A DNA stretch of 64,000 bases from Portulaca oleracea (Eukaryota; Streptophyta; Magnoliopsida; Caryophyllales; Portulacaceae). Location: positions 31,350,832-31,414,831 of the forward strand of contig CM055891.1 of the NCBI GenBank assembly GCA_029582165.1. Direction: 5' to 3'. The notes beneath the pieces were generated by a model. It did not search any database and was not told the origin of the DNA. It worked only from the letters and a program-made list of their open reading frames with translations. Numbering within the stretch: the stretch's first letter is position 1; the number at the start of each line of letters is the position of its first letter. This document shows, piece by piece, positions 12,000 through 25,500 of the stretch. The translations under genes were made by a program, and so were the position numbers.

Positions 12000-12865
12000 G
12001 AAAGCTCCAATGCCTGACACTGCTCAACTCTAGTCTGTCTTATTGTATAGGAGTTTCAGCTGTGCATTTGTCGGTAAAGAAACTTATCAATTCCCAAGCT
12101 CCGCGGCAAGCCCAGTATAGAATGTATCTTAGGATGCGAAAGCACAGATTGAGTTTTGTCAGCGAATCTTAGGATGCGTAAGGGATGGATTAAGTACAGA
12201 TTGAGTTGTGTTTCCATCTGTAGCATAGTCTCAACTCTCTTGTACAAGGCCGACAACGTTATTGCTACATCATAATCATAGCCCCATAACCTTGTAAGTC
12301 TCAATTTGGTGTGATAACGTCTGAATTTGGTGTGATAATGCCTCAATTTTATGGTGACTTAGACTTACTGAATACTGATAAAAACAAGGGCAACTAATAC
12401 TTCATTTAAGATTATTGTGTCCCTCATAAGTTATTGGTCATTCATATCAAAAAGTTGCTCTATTATGCCTTGTAAGTTCTGCTAACATCCTCAAACAAAT
12501 TGAGTTAAAGAATCTATCTCACCAAGTCATAACCCTAACAATTCTCAAGATTTTTGCAATTTTTTAAGAATGAAATATGCTTCTACATACTCGAGATTTT
12601 TGTAAAAAAATTGCAATCAGCACATTCCAGATTATTTGTTATTTGTACATTCTGCCAAATGATTACAGATCCTCAAATTTCTACTGTGGCATAAGCACAT
12701 CATACAGATGAGTAATTACTTTGGAGATACTTTCAGCAAAGTCCTCGAACAGTTTTTTCATTCTCACTATGCTAATTTTTCTTATGCCATAATTCATTGT
12801 AATTCATAATATACATAACACTAACACACTGCAACCCAAGAGAAGATATATAATGGTGGAAGCTT
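12000..12865. other. Convergent 3' region between the CGL160-like gene and DCP1
   Basis: The two genes converge here, so this ~870 bp should contain both 3' UTRs. A local direct repeat, GAATCTTAGGATGCGxAAG, occurs around 12127-12183, and (T)TTTGGTGTGATAA repeats at about 12306-12340. No coding signal or RNA gene was recognised. Confidence 0.4.
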
Positions 12866-15604
12866 CTAAGATTGGTAAGCATTCAACAATGCTTGATGCA
12901 CCATGTCGATAAACTGATTATCCTGTACAAACATACAAGGAATTATACATTAGCATGTTATAATATAAGTGCAAATAATTGCCAAAAAAAGTGCTAAAGA
13001 AAACAAAGAACACAGACGGAATGGTATGGATGTGAATCCAAGGCAATCTGATCACTTGCAAGAACTAATCTTCGTTTCGGCTTAAACTTTTTATCTAAAA
13101 GGAAATTTCGTAAATAGTCTAAGTGTTCTTTAGAGGGTCAATACTCCTTTATCCATCCAACCCAAATTTACTCACTTTTACTCTACTTTTTAACGCTCAA
13201 CTTTTCAACTTTACTAAACTTGCCCAATCTTACTTTACCCCTCTTAAGAACATATTAATTGAATACATACCTGAACAAGCAACAAAAGTGCATCTCGGAC
13301 CTTTTCTCTAGTGATAACAGGGCCATAGTTTGGGATGCTGGAGGAAGTTGGAGTTAGTGACGGTGGTGGGGTTGGAGGAGGAAAAGGCTGCAGTACTGGA
13401 GTACCATACGGCCGCTGCAAATTCGAAGGTGGCTGCAATGGAGGTGCCGTTGGTACAGATGAAGCTGCTGCAGATGCCATCATCAATGGTGAAGAGGCTG
13501 CAGGTAGACTGAAGAAAGATGATGGTTTCACAAGGTTTGTTCCTCTGTTGTCATTGTTGCTTGATTCAGATGAATCGAGCAGAGACAATAAAGACGCGGA
13601 TGTCGATGATGGTACTTGGGGAGATGGAGCTAGAGGATGAATATTTGATGGACAGGTAGGGAGTGCTGCTGGGGGAGGTTTGTATTGCTGCTCTTCATTG
13701 ATCGGTGGGACTGATGGATTTGTAATAGTCATTGCTGACTGTAGACATGCATTAAGGATGAGTAGGTTGCAGCATATGCATAGCAAGTTTATGTGAGGAT
13801 AAACATTGTAGGCTCATTCTAGAATTGAAGTTGACAGAAGCTGAGACTCACACTGAAGAAATTTATAAAGGTATGATCATCAGGAGCACCATTAACGTTC
13901 GCGGTAGTTGGTGGGGAAGGCTCCAGTGGACCATCCATGACAGCCATAGTTGGGATGGCTTCCAGCTCTTCAAATTCACTGCAGCAGTATACATGTCAAG
14001 ATATGATCAATCAAACAATCTGAAGGAATTGACGTAGAACCCACCATTACTGTATGAGTGTATGGCATCCCTGTACTAGAAAGATGCCCTAAAAAGAAAG
14101 GTTTTGTAAAATAGCCCCCCGAGGCATTGACTAAATTTATTAATGCTACAACATATTGGCTAAGAATTAGTTATTCGCATATTAACTCCAAAATACCAAA
14201 GCATCCTTCAGCTACTACCTAAAAGAATAAATCAGAATTCACCTTTGTGATGAAGACACTTTTGACTTAGTAGGCACCTTAGCATAAGCATTGAGTATCC
14301 TGAAGAAGCACAACAGAACAGAATTTATGGTCAGGGATTTAATCCCGTAAATCTCATTATGATGTACATCAAAGTGAAAAGCTTTAGGTTACCTATCAAA
14401 GAGATTTGCAACATCTTCACATTCACGAGCGTTATAGAACCAAATACCATTTACTTCTTGAGCAGCATTACGATATAATAAATATGGCACCTGGATTTCA
14501 TATTCAAAGTCCCCCAACAGATTCTCCACCAAGTTTTCTGCATGATCAATGACAACGCTTATTAAGTTTTGAGGTTAACACCATAGTAAACGGAACCACA
14601 TGGACCGTAAAGGGCACAGAAACAAGATTCGAAAGGTACACATTCTTCAACTCCTCACTTTTACATCATTAAAGGCAATTCTACCATGGAAAATTGGAAA
14701 TTCAGCAAAATAGTTCCTTGCCCATGCAAGGGACCGATTGTTGATTCCCTTCAAGAACATGAATAGCAATAGCAGAAAATGAATGCGATCAACGAGGAAA
14801 TACAATTTACAATACGACGAGGAAACTAAAGATAATCACATTATCCAATCAAGATCCTATCCAAATTCACAAGCCATAAAAATGGAAAGTAATTCATGCC
14901 ATATTAACATGCAACATAAACCAACATAAATGTAAAAATAGTCTTTAATACTAAATGTTGACTTAAATGTCACGTTTACAAACATAATCAATGCCACTTG
15001 CTAAATCAACTGATAATGAAATGAGCATAACTACAGACAACAATTTTGCATTCATAAGAAAACAATGGAGATGCTCAGAAAGGTTTTAAACCTGTATTTC
15101 GGCGGTTCATAACTATAAACTGAAACCGAGGCTGAGTATTCCTGATACCAACAAACAATTCATTCAGAAGAACAGTTCAATAAAGACGCATTCAACCTAG
15201 CTGATAAGCTAAGCAAAACGCAATCAAACAGCGAAAATTCAAACTAAATACAAAACAATTGACCAATTCATCGACATTTCTCTTACAAAAGGAGGAAATC
15301 AAGAACCTTTTCACAACAAAAAGCGATCCTTCCACATCCTTGCGACTCTGCAGCAGAATTAAAACACAGATACTCAACATCAAATTATCAAATCATCAAC
15401 AGAAACAATTGAAAGGGAGAGATAGATAGTGATAGTAGTAGATACCCATTGGCTAAGATCAATGTTGAATTCGTATAAGGTAACATGAGCAGCAGTGATG
15501 AGAATTTCTTCAACAAAAGGATCGATTCGTTGAAGAACAGTAAGATTGAGAAGCTTCGTACTGTTCTGATCTAGATTCGGCATCAATTTACCACTTTGCG
15601 ACAT
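12866..15604 (-). CDS. DCP1: mRNA-decapping enzyme subunit DCP1
   Basis: Eight exons: 15604-15446, 15347-15307, 15141-15092, 14537-14393, 14299-14243, 13978-13852, 13738-13271 and 12922-12866, giving 367 residues in frame. Residues ~1-135 form the DCP1/EVH1 domain and are nearly the plant DCP1 consensus: NLDQNSTKLLNLTVLQRIDP, then HVTLYEFN, SRKDVEGSLFVVKR, NTENLVENLLGDFEYE and NGIWFYNARECEDVA. A Ser/Pro-rich linker follows, with YGTPVLQPFPPPTPPPSL. The extreme C-terminus (EKVRDALLLLVQ then DNQFIDMVHQALLNAYQS) fits the family's trimerisation helix. DCP1 activates the DCP2 decapping enzyme in cytoplasmic P-bodies and so commits mRNAs to 5'-3' decay; length agrees with the Arabidopsis protein. 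An AAACCCTAG telo-box-like motif lies just upstream at about 15663-15671. Confidence 0.96.
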
Positions 15605-16007
15605 ATTGTTGGTGTTTAATTTTGATTATGATTGTGAAATTAGGGAAATTGAGATGAGACGCAAACCCTAGCTCCGGCTAAATTAGGTTTTGGTGGGATT
15701 GCGTAACAAGCTTCTCTCTCCGACTCTGTCAGGCAACATTTCGTCTCACATTTGATGATGCCAGAAGTAAATGACTAAAGTGCCCCTAACCGACTTTCAG
15801 ATGTCTGTTGGGCACTTGGGCTTCTCATCTACAGTCCAACTTCACTCTTTTTTTCTTTTTTCTTTTTTCTTTTTTTGAGGGTTTCACCCTTTTCCCCCTC
15901 TCCAAACTCTAATAATAAATTCTCCAACTCTAATCATAAATTCTTAATCTGTGCTCCCTCAATTTCTAAATATATTACAGTACAAATTGTGTAATATTGT
16001 ACTTTTA
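15605..16007. promoter_or_regulatory. DCP1 upstream region
   Basis: Contains the DCP1 5' UTR and promoter. AAACCCTAG at about 15663 is a telo-box-like element typical of plant translation and RNA-metabolism genes. A pyrimidine-rich tract (TTTTTTCTTTTTTC) lies at about 15848-15874. A Stowaway-like end fragment, GCTCCCTCAATTTC, lies at about 15953. Confidence 0.35.
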
Positions 16008-16274
16008 GGCTTCGTTCTTTTGTACGGCTGGTGAGATGCAGAAATGATGCGATACACTGAAATTGCGGAAAGTGCGGAAATGTATAGAATGATATGGTAA
16101 AATTTGTGGTAAATATGGTGATGTGGTAGGTTAGGAAAAAGGATGTGAAGTAGAGGAGAAAAGTGAGAAAATATATTGGTAATGATTGTGGTAAAGTATA
16201 GTAAACTATGGAAGAATATTGAGTAATATAGTGAGTTGTGGTACCACAACACACCACTGTATAAAAGAACAGGT
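16008..16274. mobile_element. GTTCTTTT-type MITE, copy 1
   Basis: The left end GGCTTCGTTCTTTTGTACGG is matched in reverse complement by the right end (TATAAAAGAACAGG). The interior is rich in GTGGT/GTGAGT steps on this strand. It is preceded by TTA, but the right-hand TTA duplication is not clear. Size and ends match the other copies listed below. The superfamily is inferred as PIF/Harbinger (Tourist-like) from the 3-bp duplications of better copies. Confidence 0.65.
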
Positions 16275-16770
16275 AGGAGATACAGTTGTCGTATTTACAT
16301 AAGTTAGTCTTGCATATAGTCTAAAGTCAATATCCTTTTGAATTAAGTAGATAACAGTTTGACGATTTGATGATCAAGAACACAAGTAATCACATAAACA
16401 ATTCAGATAAAACTAACATTAGGCAGAGATTCACTTGAGCAACATACCGACAGTCATGATCACACTCCTATATGGACAAAGATTAGACATCCTCTAGCTC
16501 ACATAAACTCGACATTGATAACTTGATAGAAATTTGATGAACAAATGTTAGAATAGTGAAAGAAGCATAATTACAATTATCTAAGGCACTAAGCATGCTA
16601 GTTGCAAATCATTGATCTAAGTTAGGAATTTAGCCACCCACATTCATGAGATTACATAAGCAATGTGCAATTAAGAAGTATGTTATGCTCCATGAACATA
16701 GTTAAACAATATAGTATTTTACATGTGAAAATTTAATATTAAAACATAAATTTTAGCTCAAATGGAAGAA
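16275..16770. other. AT-rich spacer, nothing recognised
   Basis: About 500 bp between a MITE and the foldback repeat. No open frame with coding character, no repeat structure and no RNA gene seen. Confidence 0.4.
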
Positions 16771-17104
16771 GGTTTTTGGCTCAAAATAATCCAAAGTCAG
16801 ATGTGAGTGGATGAAAATAATCTAAACTCTTCACCTGTTTACTCTGACTAAACCAGAATTGAATTCCAACATCGCAAAATTGGACTTGCGCCCTTGAAAA
16901 GTTCGGCCTCGACTGAAAATAATATTAACCCACTGCATCTTTGAAATTTTTAAGGGTGTCAAGTCAATTTTGCAATGTCAGAATTCAATCCTGGTTTAGT
17001 CAGAGTAAATAGGTGAAGAGTTTGGATTATTTTCAGCCAAAAAGTTAGTTTGGATTATTTTCAGCCATTCACTTCTGACTTTGGATTATTTTGTGCCAAA
17101 AACC
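16771..17104. repeat. Foldback (long inverted repeat) element, 334 bp
   Basis: The left arm begins GGTTTTTGGCTCAAAATAAT. The right end, read on the other strand, begins GGTTTTTGGCACAAAATAAT. Pairing continues imperfectly for more than 110 bp through CTCTTCACCTGTTTACTCTG and CTAAACCAGAATTGAATTC, leaving a central loop of about 90 bp. The right arm has an extra copy of TTTGGATTATTTTCAGCCA. The flanks share AATGGAA on both sides but not flush with the ends, so a target duplication is uncertain. It could make a long RNA hairpin if transcribed. Confidence 0.75.
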
Positions 17105-17589
17105 CAATGGAAAATAATGTGTTTCTATGCTCCTTGGAGATTGTAGTTGCTCCAAAAGAGAGACTCCAAAAAATAAGCATTCCAAAGAATAGCTTACAAA
17201 TATACTTATAGGATGTACACTTTTATACTTCAGAGTCTCATTTTAGTCCTTGCTTTGCTTTTATTTTATAACAGTACAATACAAAGGAAAAATGAAGGGG
17301 GGATCCTAACACAAGACACAAAAAGGATCAAAATGCCTAATTCTCTTTGTGATTGGATACAAGATAAGACCAGTTCTAGTATGAATGTTTAATGCATAAA
17401 TGGCATGAAAAATCTCAGCTGTCAAATGAAAACCTTGGGATGAAAGCCTTCTCCCCAATTCAATCCCGATGAATCCTTGCTCCACGGACAGAGTTACGAC
17501 TAATACTAGCCGAAGATCAGCATGTAGCCGTGTACTGCTGGATTTCCAGCGAGTTATTGTAGAGAATCGACTATCGGGTTGAGCTGTTT
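17105..17589. other. Spacer and 3' UTR of COX11
   Basis: Non-coding stretch downstream of the minus-strand COX11 stop codon. The part next to the gene should be its 3' UTR. No other feature was recognised. Confidence 0.35.
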
Positions 17590-20135
17590 TTACTCCTCTG
17601 AGACCTTGAAAAATGTGTATGATAGGATCAAATTGTTGATGCCGTCCATTCTGGGGTCAGTTTCGAACTCGGGATCAATGTAAAAGAATACCTGTAATGG
17701 TCGATCAGACGATTTACTTCAGGTAAGATGGGAAATGAATGAAGTTGTGTTTAGAGACCAAGTCAGGACTTACAGGCATGTCGACCTGCTCCCCTGGCAG
17801 AAGCCTCTGCTCCTCAAAGCAAAAGCACTGTATCTTGTTGAAGTACACAGCAGCCTGCGATGCACACATCTATCTAAGGTCAAAAAGTTCGGTAGAAAGG
17901 GAAAACATAATAAAATATACGATATACGGAGCAAGAATCAACCAAACTAAACCAGCAATGTCAACTCCTGCCCTAAGGGCATGACAGAGAGAACCATATC
18001 CATGCCACCATCACACCAAAGTGGTTGTAGCTTAGTTGTCTACCGCCCCATCTTCTGAGGATCAAAAAAAACTTGGTAGGAGAAAAAAGTTTAATGCGTG
18101 GAAATTGTAGGGTTGATGGATTGTGCCTGTTAGAAATAGTTTGGTTGTTATATAGTATCCCCAGCCTGTAGACCTGGCTAACGGTTACCAGAGATAGGAA
18201 CCAGTGGGCTCACACACGCACACACGAGTACGTATCCCTAGCCTAATAGTTGTTTCTAATGGACTACACCTATTAAGCTATTACTCCAGAGTGAACAAAG
18301 TAGAGGACACATTTGTGAAGATTTTTGTTTCAGTGCACTAAAAGATGCATGATTTTATGGTTAAGCAGAGGTAAAAGGTAAATGTGAAACAAGAACTGCA
18401 AGAACATGAAAGCTTTGGATTTTCCATATCTGCAAGCAGAGGTAACATTAGTAAAATGTCGTCACAAAGGAATAAACTACCTTCATGGGTGTAACATTGT
18501 AAGTGGAGACACCAACAATAGGAGCAGAACTTCGATTTTCAGCTGTGTAGAATGCCAGTGCACTTTCCCCAGGTTTAACCCTAACCTGCAAAGGAAATGA
18601 AGATTCATCATTACCTTGAATGTTTTTGTTTTGGGGGGTGTTTGTAACTGGGTTCAAAGGAACACACCTCTCTTTGAGTAGGAATAAACTTCCATGGCAT
18701 GCCATCAGCAACATCAGCATTGAACTGAACCACAACTTCTCTGTAACAGAAGATGGATGGTAGAAAACAGAAACTGGTAAGCCAATTAAACTTCACCTGG
18801 GCAAACTAACTTGCCCCCTTCAGTTAAAAAATCATAAAGCTCCGAAATTCATCTGCATAATCCTATTTCCACCGTGAAGAGCTGTTACTTCATATTGGAT
18901 ACATGAAAAGGTACTTGTGTAAAAAGAAAAGTATCACATAACAGCTGCTTCTTCCAGGAGCGAAATTTCTAAGCAATTGAGTGCATACATACATACATAC
19001 ATATGCACGCACGCCCACGCCCATATATACAAAATCCAAAAAACTGAATTTTCTGTCATCCTTAATTACCAAACTCCAACTATACAACATCCTTAAGGAA
19101 AAGCTTGAAATCACTAATTGATCCGTCCATTTCTTTCCTTCCATGTGGCCCATCTAATGGTTAAAAGAACTAAATTCCACACACCTCGAAACCATCCTTT
19201 CATCATCCTTCTCTTCCAAGTAAACAACACATCCTCCACCCCACTCGCTTGAACCCAAGAAACTTAAAATACTATTGTAAACCTTCACTTGTCCTTCCTA
19301 TATCGTTGTACCTCCGACATGGTTGAATTACGTATGGCATGCCACATACCTTTCTTTCAGTTGTACACTTCATGTAATAGGATGTGTGGTAGACAATCTT
19401 AAAATATTGTAATGCACAGGTGATAAGGATAAAGAATTTGCGGAGAGGAAAATCCCAGACCTGTTGGTGGTCGTGCCATCCTTAGAATGCCGAGCAATCT
19501 TTTCTTCCACAGTCTAAGAAAAGCAACAAGAACTTCAAGAAATCAACACTGAAGCCGTAAGATGCAACGAATGTGAGTCTGTGACAAAGCTGATCTATTA
19601 AGTCATATATTAACAACAGAAATAATACAGACCTCACGACGCTGAACAGTCCCACCATAGCCAGTAGCTTGGCAAAATCTCCTATACAAAGGGACAGCAG
19701 CATACGAACAGCCCACCATTCCAAAAACCAATGCAGTCAAGTATATCAGCATTTTTCGTGATTTCTTCTCTTGCAAAATATTAGAAGAATAGTGCCGTCT
19801 TGTCTCAAATGAGAAAGCTCTTCCAACATTATAGACACCATAAGGAGAAAGATGATGCCGTCTGTTGACTGGCCATGAACTATACCCACATTTTGATGTA
19901 ATGTTATGACAACTGGTTGCTATAACTTGAAATTCTTTCCTACAAGAAATGTGGGTGAAAAAAAATGAATAAACGGACAATGATGAACAAGTATTTTACA
20001 ATTCAAGCTCTCAGCAAAACTTAAGTAAATAAGATAATGGCAAAAGACTTACTGCACTTGAGAATTAGCTAATACTGCTCTCTTGAATGCATAAGGCAAG
20101 GTGTGTATTCTTCTCGATATCATGTGCCACGACAT
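17590..20135 (-). CDS. COX11: Cytochrome c oxidase assembly protein COX11
   Basis: Seven exons: 20135-20053, 19939-19633, 19513-19461, 18740-18668, 18585-18481, 17854-17774 and 17691-17590, encoding 267 residues. The Arg/Ser-rich N-terminus looks like a mitochondrial presequence. One membrane helix lies at about 91-113 ([20 protein letters not shown]), followed by [15 protein letters not shown] with the conserved Cys117. The intermembrane-space immunoglobulin-like copper domain has [28 protein letters not shown] and the copper-binding CFCFEEQ (Cys217 and Cys219), ending [11 protein letters not shown] then [15 protein letters not shown]11 delivers copper to the CuB site of COX1 in the mitochondrial inner membrane. 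All diagnostic residues are intact and the length is normal for plants. Confidence 0.97.
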
Positions 20136-21180
20136 TGTTCAAGAGAATCAAAAGCTAGAGTTCTGGGCCCAAAATGGCATCTGCGGCACAATAAGTAATC
20201 CCTTAAAAATCGATTTCAAATGAAACAGATCTCCATAAAAGCTACTTCCCAAAACTCAATAGTAACCACGGAATTTATTCAGAAATCAGGAAAGGGCATT
20301 ATTGACACAAGCTTGATTCAGTCTTAACTTCAAATGAAAAAGTTTAGATTCAGTGTTGTTCACTCGCACAGCATCTCAAGAAAGAATCCGACGTAACACC
20401 CATAAACATCAAATAGAACTCAAAAATAAACATTAGTCCTATTCTCGCACTTAATCATATTCAATCTACGACAAACTAATGTAAGCAAAACTGCATAGAT
20501 TAGGGAAGTCTTGCTGTTAAACCCAGTGGCAGACCATGGATTTGGGTCAATGGTGTGGGGAATAATGATAATTTGCTAAAAGTTCTCTCCGTTCTAAGCA
20601 CAAATTAAGGGAAAAAAAATTAAATTATCAACATTCACAATTTCGCATACTCCAAGTCATAAACTATCAAAATTCATGATTCACCATTTCAAATAATCCA
20701 ACTCATTTACTAATCAAAGCATTCAATTAGCCAATAAATCCAATCCAAACATACAAGAACCTCCATAATTACACATAACTACACAATCCAACGTAAAAGT
20801 TATCAAACCCTAAGTCAACCAAAATCGATCCTTGCAAGCTCTCGAATCAGTCAGAAACTCAGAAGAAGGGATCTCGTGAACTTTACTAATCAGAGCAGTA
20901 TAGAGCAACAATGGCGAAGAACTAGAAACAATCCAGCGAGAAAAACAGAAGCAGTAAACAAACAAATGGTTAGGGTTTAAGGGCATACACGTAAAATTAG
21001 ACCACGGCGAAGATTACTTGCAGAAACAGGCACACTCACGAATGAACGAATGAAGAATTTGGAGAAAGCTAGGGTTCGAATTTTGCACTGGAAATTCACA
21101 AGGCCGATGTGTGTCAGCGTGAGACACAGAGAGGGAAACGAAGAAGAATAACAATTCGTGTTACGCTCGTAGCGCCTCAT
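20136..21180 (-). promoter_or_regulatory. COX11 5' UTR with probable leader intron and promoter
   Basis: A plausible leader intron runs from a GTGAGT donor at 21039 to an AG acceptor at 20155, leaving CTTTTGATTCTCTTGAACA before the ATG. Upstream, TAGGGTTT at about 20970 and 21070 are telo-box-like motifs on this strand. The intron call is based on splice-site appearance only. Confidence 0.4.
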
Positions 21181-22595
21181 TTCCCATTACTAATTGAAAT
21201 CTAAATTAGTGCATGCAAAATTTTATCCCATATATTATTCATTTATTCCCATCCGAGTTTATTCGATTTAAAAGAAATTTAATTTAGACCAAACCCGATT
21301 TTAACATTAACTGGATATTCCGAAACAATATTTTTCTTTTATTATTGATTGCACTTGATTTTGAACCGATTTAGTTCTGTCCGGATGATCTAATCCAATC
21401 TCATCCAAAAAAAAATCTACACATCAATTTTTCATTCGAATTTTGACATTGACTAGATTTATGGCACCCAAATTTTTGCCGGTGCTTTGACAAAATCTCT
21501 TCAGAAAAGAAAACAATTTGATGAAAATTACGATAAGGTAGCATATTTAAGAAATAGTTTTTCTTCCTCTCGGAAAAGAGATTAGTTTTTGTTAAATCAA
21601 AACAACAATTTCATTGAAAAAAAATAGATATAAACTACTTTTAATTAATCAATACACGTCTTATCATAATTTTTCTTTTGATGAATTTACATCTTTACTG
21701 TCAATGAAAAATCTCACAATATGTATTATGTTACCAATTTGAAAATCGATTTCATTTTGAAAGTACTCTACTGTATCAGTTGAACGGACCTCTCTCCCCT
21801 AAGAAGCTAGACTAAAAACCTCATACAAGGATATACTAAAGTTCTTACTTACTAAGAGATAACTTTATTTGTGAAAAAGCTCATGGAATCGAGCTAATGA
21901 TCGATATAAAGAAATTAATCAATTTGGGGATTGTCAATTTGTCATTGTCTCATTGATAAGAAAGGTTGATGGCAGCTCTTCCAAAAAGATACGGGCCATT
22001 ATTTTGAAAATGTAATTAGGACGATCTTTGATAAAGCATAAGTCAGGCAAAAAGAAAAGGATGATCTTTGGGAAATGATCTTCCCTATGCTCACAAGGTC
22101 ACTCTAGCTCGAATGCTAAAGCACAAGTCGGGCAAAAAAAGAAAGGAGAAACTAACGACGAAGCCCAGGTGACGTTTGGTAAAAGAACCAACATGAACTG
22201 TCGCTTGACCAAGGAATGCTAGCAAAAATGCAAGAGGGAGACAAACCAGCCAAAATGTACATCGACGATTAATTGGGTATCTCACAAATCAGGATTACCT
22301 GCAGATAGCCGAAACTCAAGAAAGTAATCATCCTTTTCACTCGACAAGACTCATTATTTTTAGGGACGAGTCAAGCTCTTCATTCAGCAAGCAAAAAAAC
22401 TGTAAAACGCCCGACATTACCAACCATACCGTAAAAACTTTTATTCAAGTAGACCACATAAGTCCTACATGAAAGCATTAGTAGCAAAGTTCATAGCTGA
22501 AATCCTAGAGGTTACAATTGCCAAGACAGCTAGCTTTGTTGGGGGGGGGGGGGGGGTGCATTATGTAAGCAGCATATAAGATGAGAAAATCAAAG
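21181..22595. other. Spacer between COX11 and OTLD1
   Basis: AT-rich and without coding signal. A near duplicate, AAAGCA(T/C)AAGTC(A/G)GGCAAAAA, occurs at about 22034 and 22121, each near GATGATCTTTGGGAAATGATC-like sequence; origin unknown. The last ~100 bp should be the OTLD1 3' UTR and contain a G16 run (22541-22556). Confidence 0.4.
22541..22556 (+). repeat. Poly-G tract (G16) near the OTLD1 3' end
   Basis: Sixteen consecutive G on the plus strand, i.e. C16 in the sense of OTLD1, about 40 bp after its stop codon. Confidence 0.9.
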
Positions 22596-25500
22596 TCACT
22601 CGGTAGCCTTGCCCTTGCTGCGCCTGCTGCTACTGGCAGTCTCCAACAGGAAACAAACCATGGAGTCGACGTCGTCCCCAAAGATGCTGTATGCTTCAAT
22701 CACCTGCATATAGCTGAAACCCATTGACAGCATCAACTGCATGCTGCTGCTGCTCACTATCGTCTCGCTTTCCTTGTCGTTCTCACTCCCTGATGCCCCT
22801 GCAACTTTCCCATTCAAAACCCAACTCGTAAGGACTAGCAAGATTAGCATTTGCAAATTCAACGATTCGACGTAAGAGCCAAGACCGAAAACTCATCATG
22901 CCTTCTTTTTTGGATTGCATTTGTGTGTTTCAAAGCAATGTGTCACTGTCAGACTGCCTACATTTGGATCTCCTTATACTGACCATATACAGGACCCGCA
23001 CTAGGAGTTGATGCCAAACGTTTTATTTCCTTTTTCTTTTTCGTTTTTTGTTCAGCTAAATAAAGATTTTGTTTGTGGGTGTTTGGCGGCGGCGGGGGTG
23101 TTGGATGACAGCCATGCCGAGCTGGGTGTTAATTATATATAGATCTGGGTAAGCTTGGATAAGTTTTAGTAATTTAGCCAAATAAAGATTTTGTTAGTGT
23201 AAGTTTCAGTATATTTGGGTAAGTTTGGCGAAATTTTCACTACCTACAATTTACCGATGAAATTGAACAGCAAGGTTTCGGATTTTTTTTTGGGGGGGGG
23301 GGATTTCAATGTGCAACAACTGGAACACTCAGATATGGTTACTCGTATGTTAAGGCGACAAATGAAAGAAGATGGTCGAGAGTAGGAGATGATTGCTTAC
23401 TGCTTCCAGATGACGATGGCTCAGCACCAGATGTTGAAGATTCCCTAGGGTTGATATATTGATGAGATTTATTGCCGGACAGATACTCTGCTCGAGAAGC
23501 TTCCATTACCATGCATTCAATTTCTTTTTCTGTGAGCTCAAGGTCAGAGTAAAATTGCCCCTCAGCCAACAACGCCTGCAGGGGTAAAAAGAAACATTCT
23601 AAAAAAGTAAAAATGATAGTTCACAATTTGATTAGAAATAACATATTCTGTTAGGACAAAAGAAGAAGCAGAATCCAGACATTATCTAGCTGTTGATCTT
23701 GTTGAGCTTTAATAGCTGCTTTCACCTGATCTTTGTCTACATTTCTCTGTAAGGAAGAAACAATGAGATCAAACCTTTAACACCCAACCTCCACAATAAA
23801 ACAGGAACAGTTTTAAAATTTAGGTTAAAGTTCGTTGATAAATGGATTGTATGGAAAAAGTTAAGTTTTGGTGACTTTTGGTAAATAAAGATAAGAAAAA
23901 GTGATACTAATACTTTTACGGAAAAACTAAGTATCGGTAAACATGTAAGTTTCGGTAACTTTTGGTAGATATTTACCCACTCCCATTTACCATTGAATTT
24001 TCTACGCCCTTAAAGGGAGTCGTAAATCTTTGCAATTCGCAAATCCATGTTTGTGATTACATGGATATGGTTGTTTATACCTAAATCTCACGGTTTCACT
24101 TACCCCCCGAAGAGAGCTAAATCCAAGCCCAGCCCCAACATTCAACCGACGAGGATCCACAAGTGAATTATAGTGATTCCCATGGTGATAACTCAGCCGA
24201 ATAGGAGGTGTATCTGTGTCATAGTTGCCATGAAAGATGTTGATAGGCTCTGCATTTCGAAAGAATCGTAATCAGCGGCAAGTAAGGTAACATCTCTAAA
24301 GCAACAACACTTTGCACAACTCATTGGTCAGAATCAGATAGCACTGCACACCTGTGCTATAAGAGTAAATATGGATGGGTCGGTTGTACATCTCTGACAA
24401 GGCCTGGATCTCCACATTGTTTCCATAAACCTGCCGCATAAAATACAACATAGAAAATAATCATTATCGATCATACATAGACAGGAAATTTCCACGAGAC
24501 AAGCATCAGTAAACACAGAGCGGGTGACTATATGGGTTTTAGCATCGGCTTCCATTTCACAAATCATTTCACTTTCCAAGTAAGGCGGGAAAATGGGATT
24601 CTAAATGCATCTTGAGAAAGACATGGCTATAACTATAAGTGAAAACGACATGCATGAAATGACGAACTCACCTTGTCCCTACGTTTCCTCTTGCAGTAAG
24701 ATGTAAACCCTTCGGTAATAAACTGTGAGAAATGATCTCTCTCTCGTTCCTGCATACGATAGGAATTGGAACGCATTTGGTCAATACGACAGCAAATAGA
24801 TATTAGATCGCATTAGCTTCGCAGGAATGTACTCCCTCCATCTCTTATCATACGTCATTTTTAGAGAGTGGAGAAACCAACTCAGCACAAAGATTTATGT
24901 AAAAAAAGTATCAAATGTCAAAAGTGGTTGATTACAAAGTTATTTATTAAAGGGTAAAATTAGTACTCAGATTTCAAATTGGTTCCTAGGGACCCAAGTT
25001 CCTAAGCCAATCATAGAGGAAGCATACAAAACTAAAATGTCCAGATGCACAAATTGTACCCCAATTTGGACTGATCCAGACGAGCTGGACCCGGATAACA
25101 TTTGAACATAATTGGTTGTCTAGATTAGAAAATCCACACAAAACAGGTGCATAGGACAGTATTTCACCATACCATGAGGTTGGAGATTTTGGGGGACCAG
25201 AAAACATCAATATCAAGGTTGGAGGTTTTAGGTCATAGCAAATGGTTAGATCCTACCTACCATATAATCAATGCACATCTGCCTGACCAGATCATATGCC
25301 TCTGAATCCCCATACACTTGATCAGCGACAGCCCTAAACAGACAATTGCCATCTGCCAACATTCTCTTAACCTCCAAACCTTTGGCTCTTCTAATATCAA
25401 TCTCAAACTGCCGCTCTCGTTCCTAATGCACATGCCAAATGCAAACTTATCAGGGTAAATAGCAAAATTAAGTCACCGGTTGAAGGTAATTAAAAGAAAA

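Noticed and set aside
13335..13640. Plus-strand open frame antisense to DCP1 exon 7
   Set aside because: It is the reverse of the Ser/Pro-rich DCP1 coding exon; its Gly/Ala/Asp composition is a shadow.
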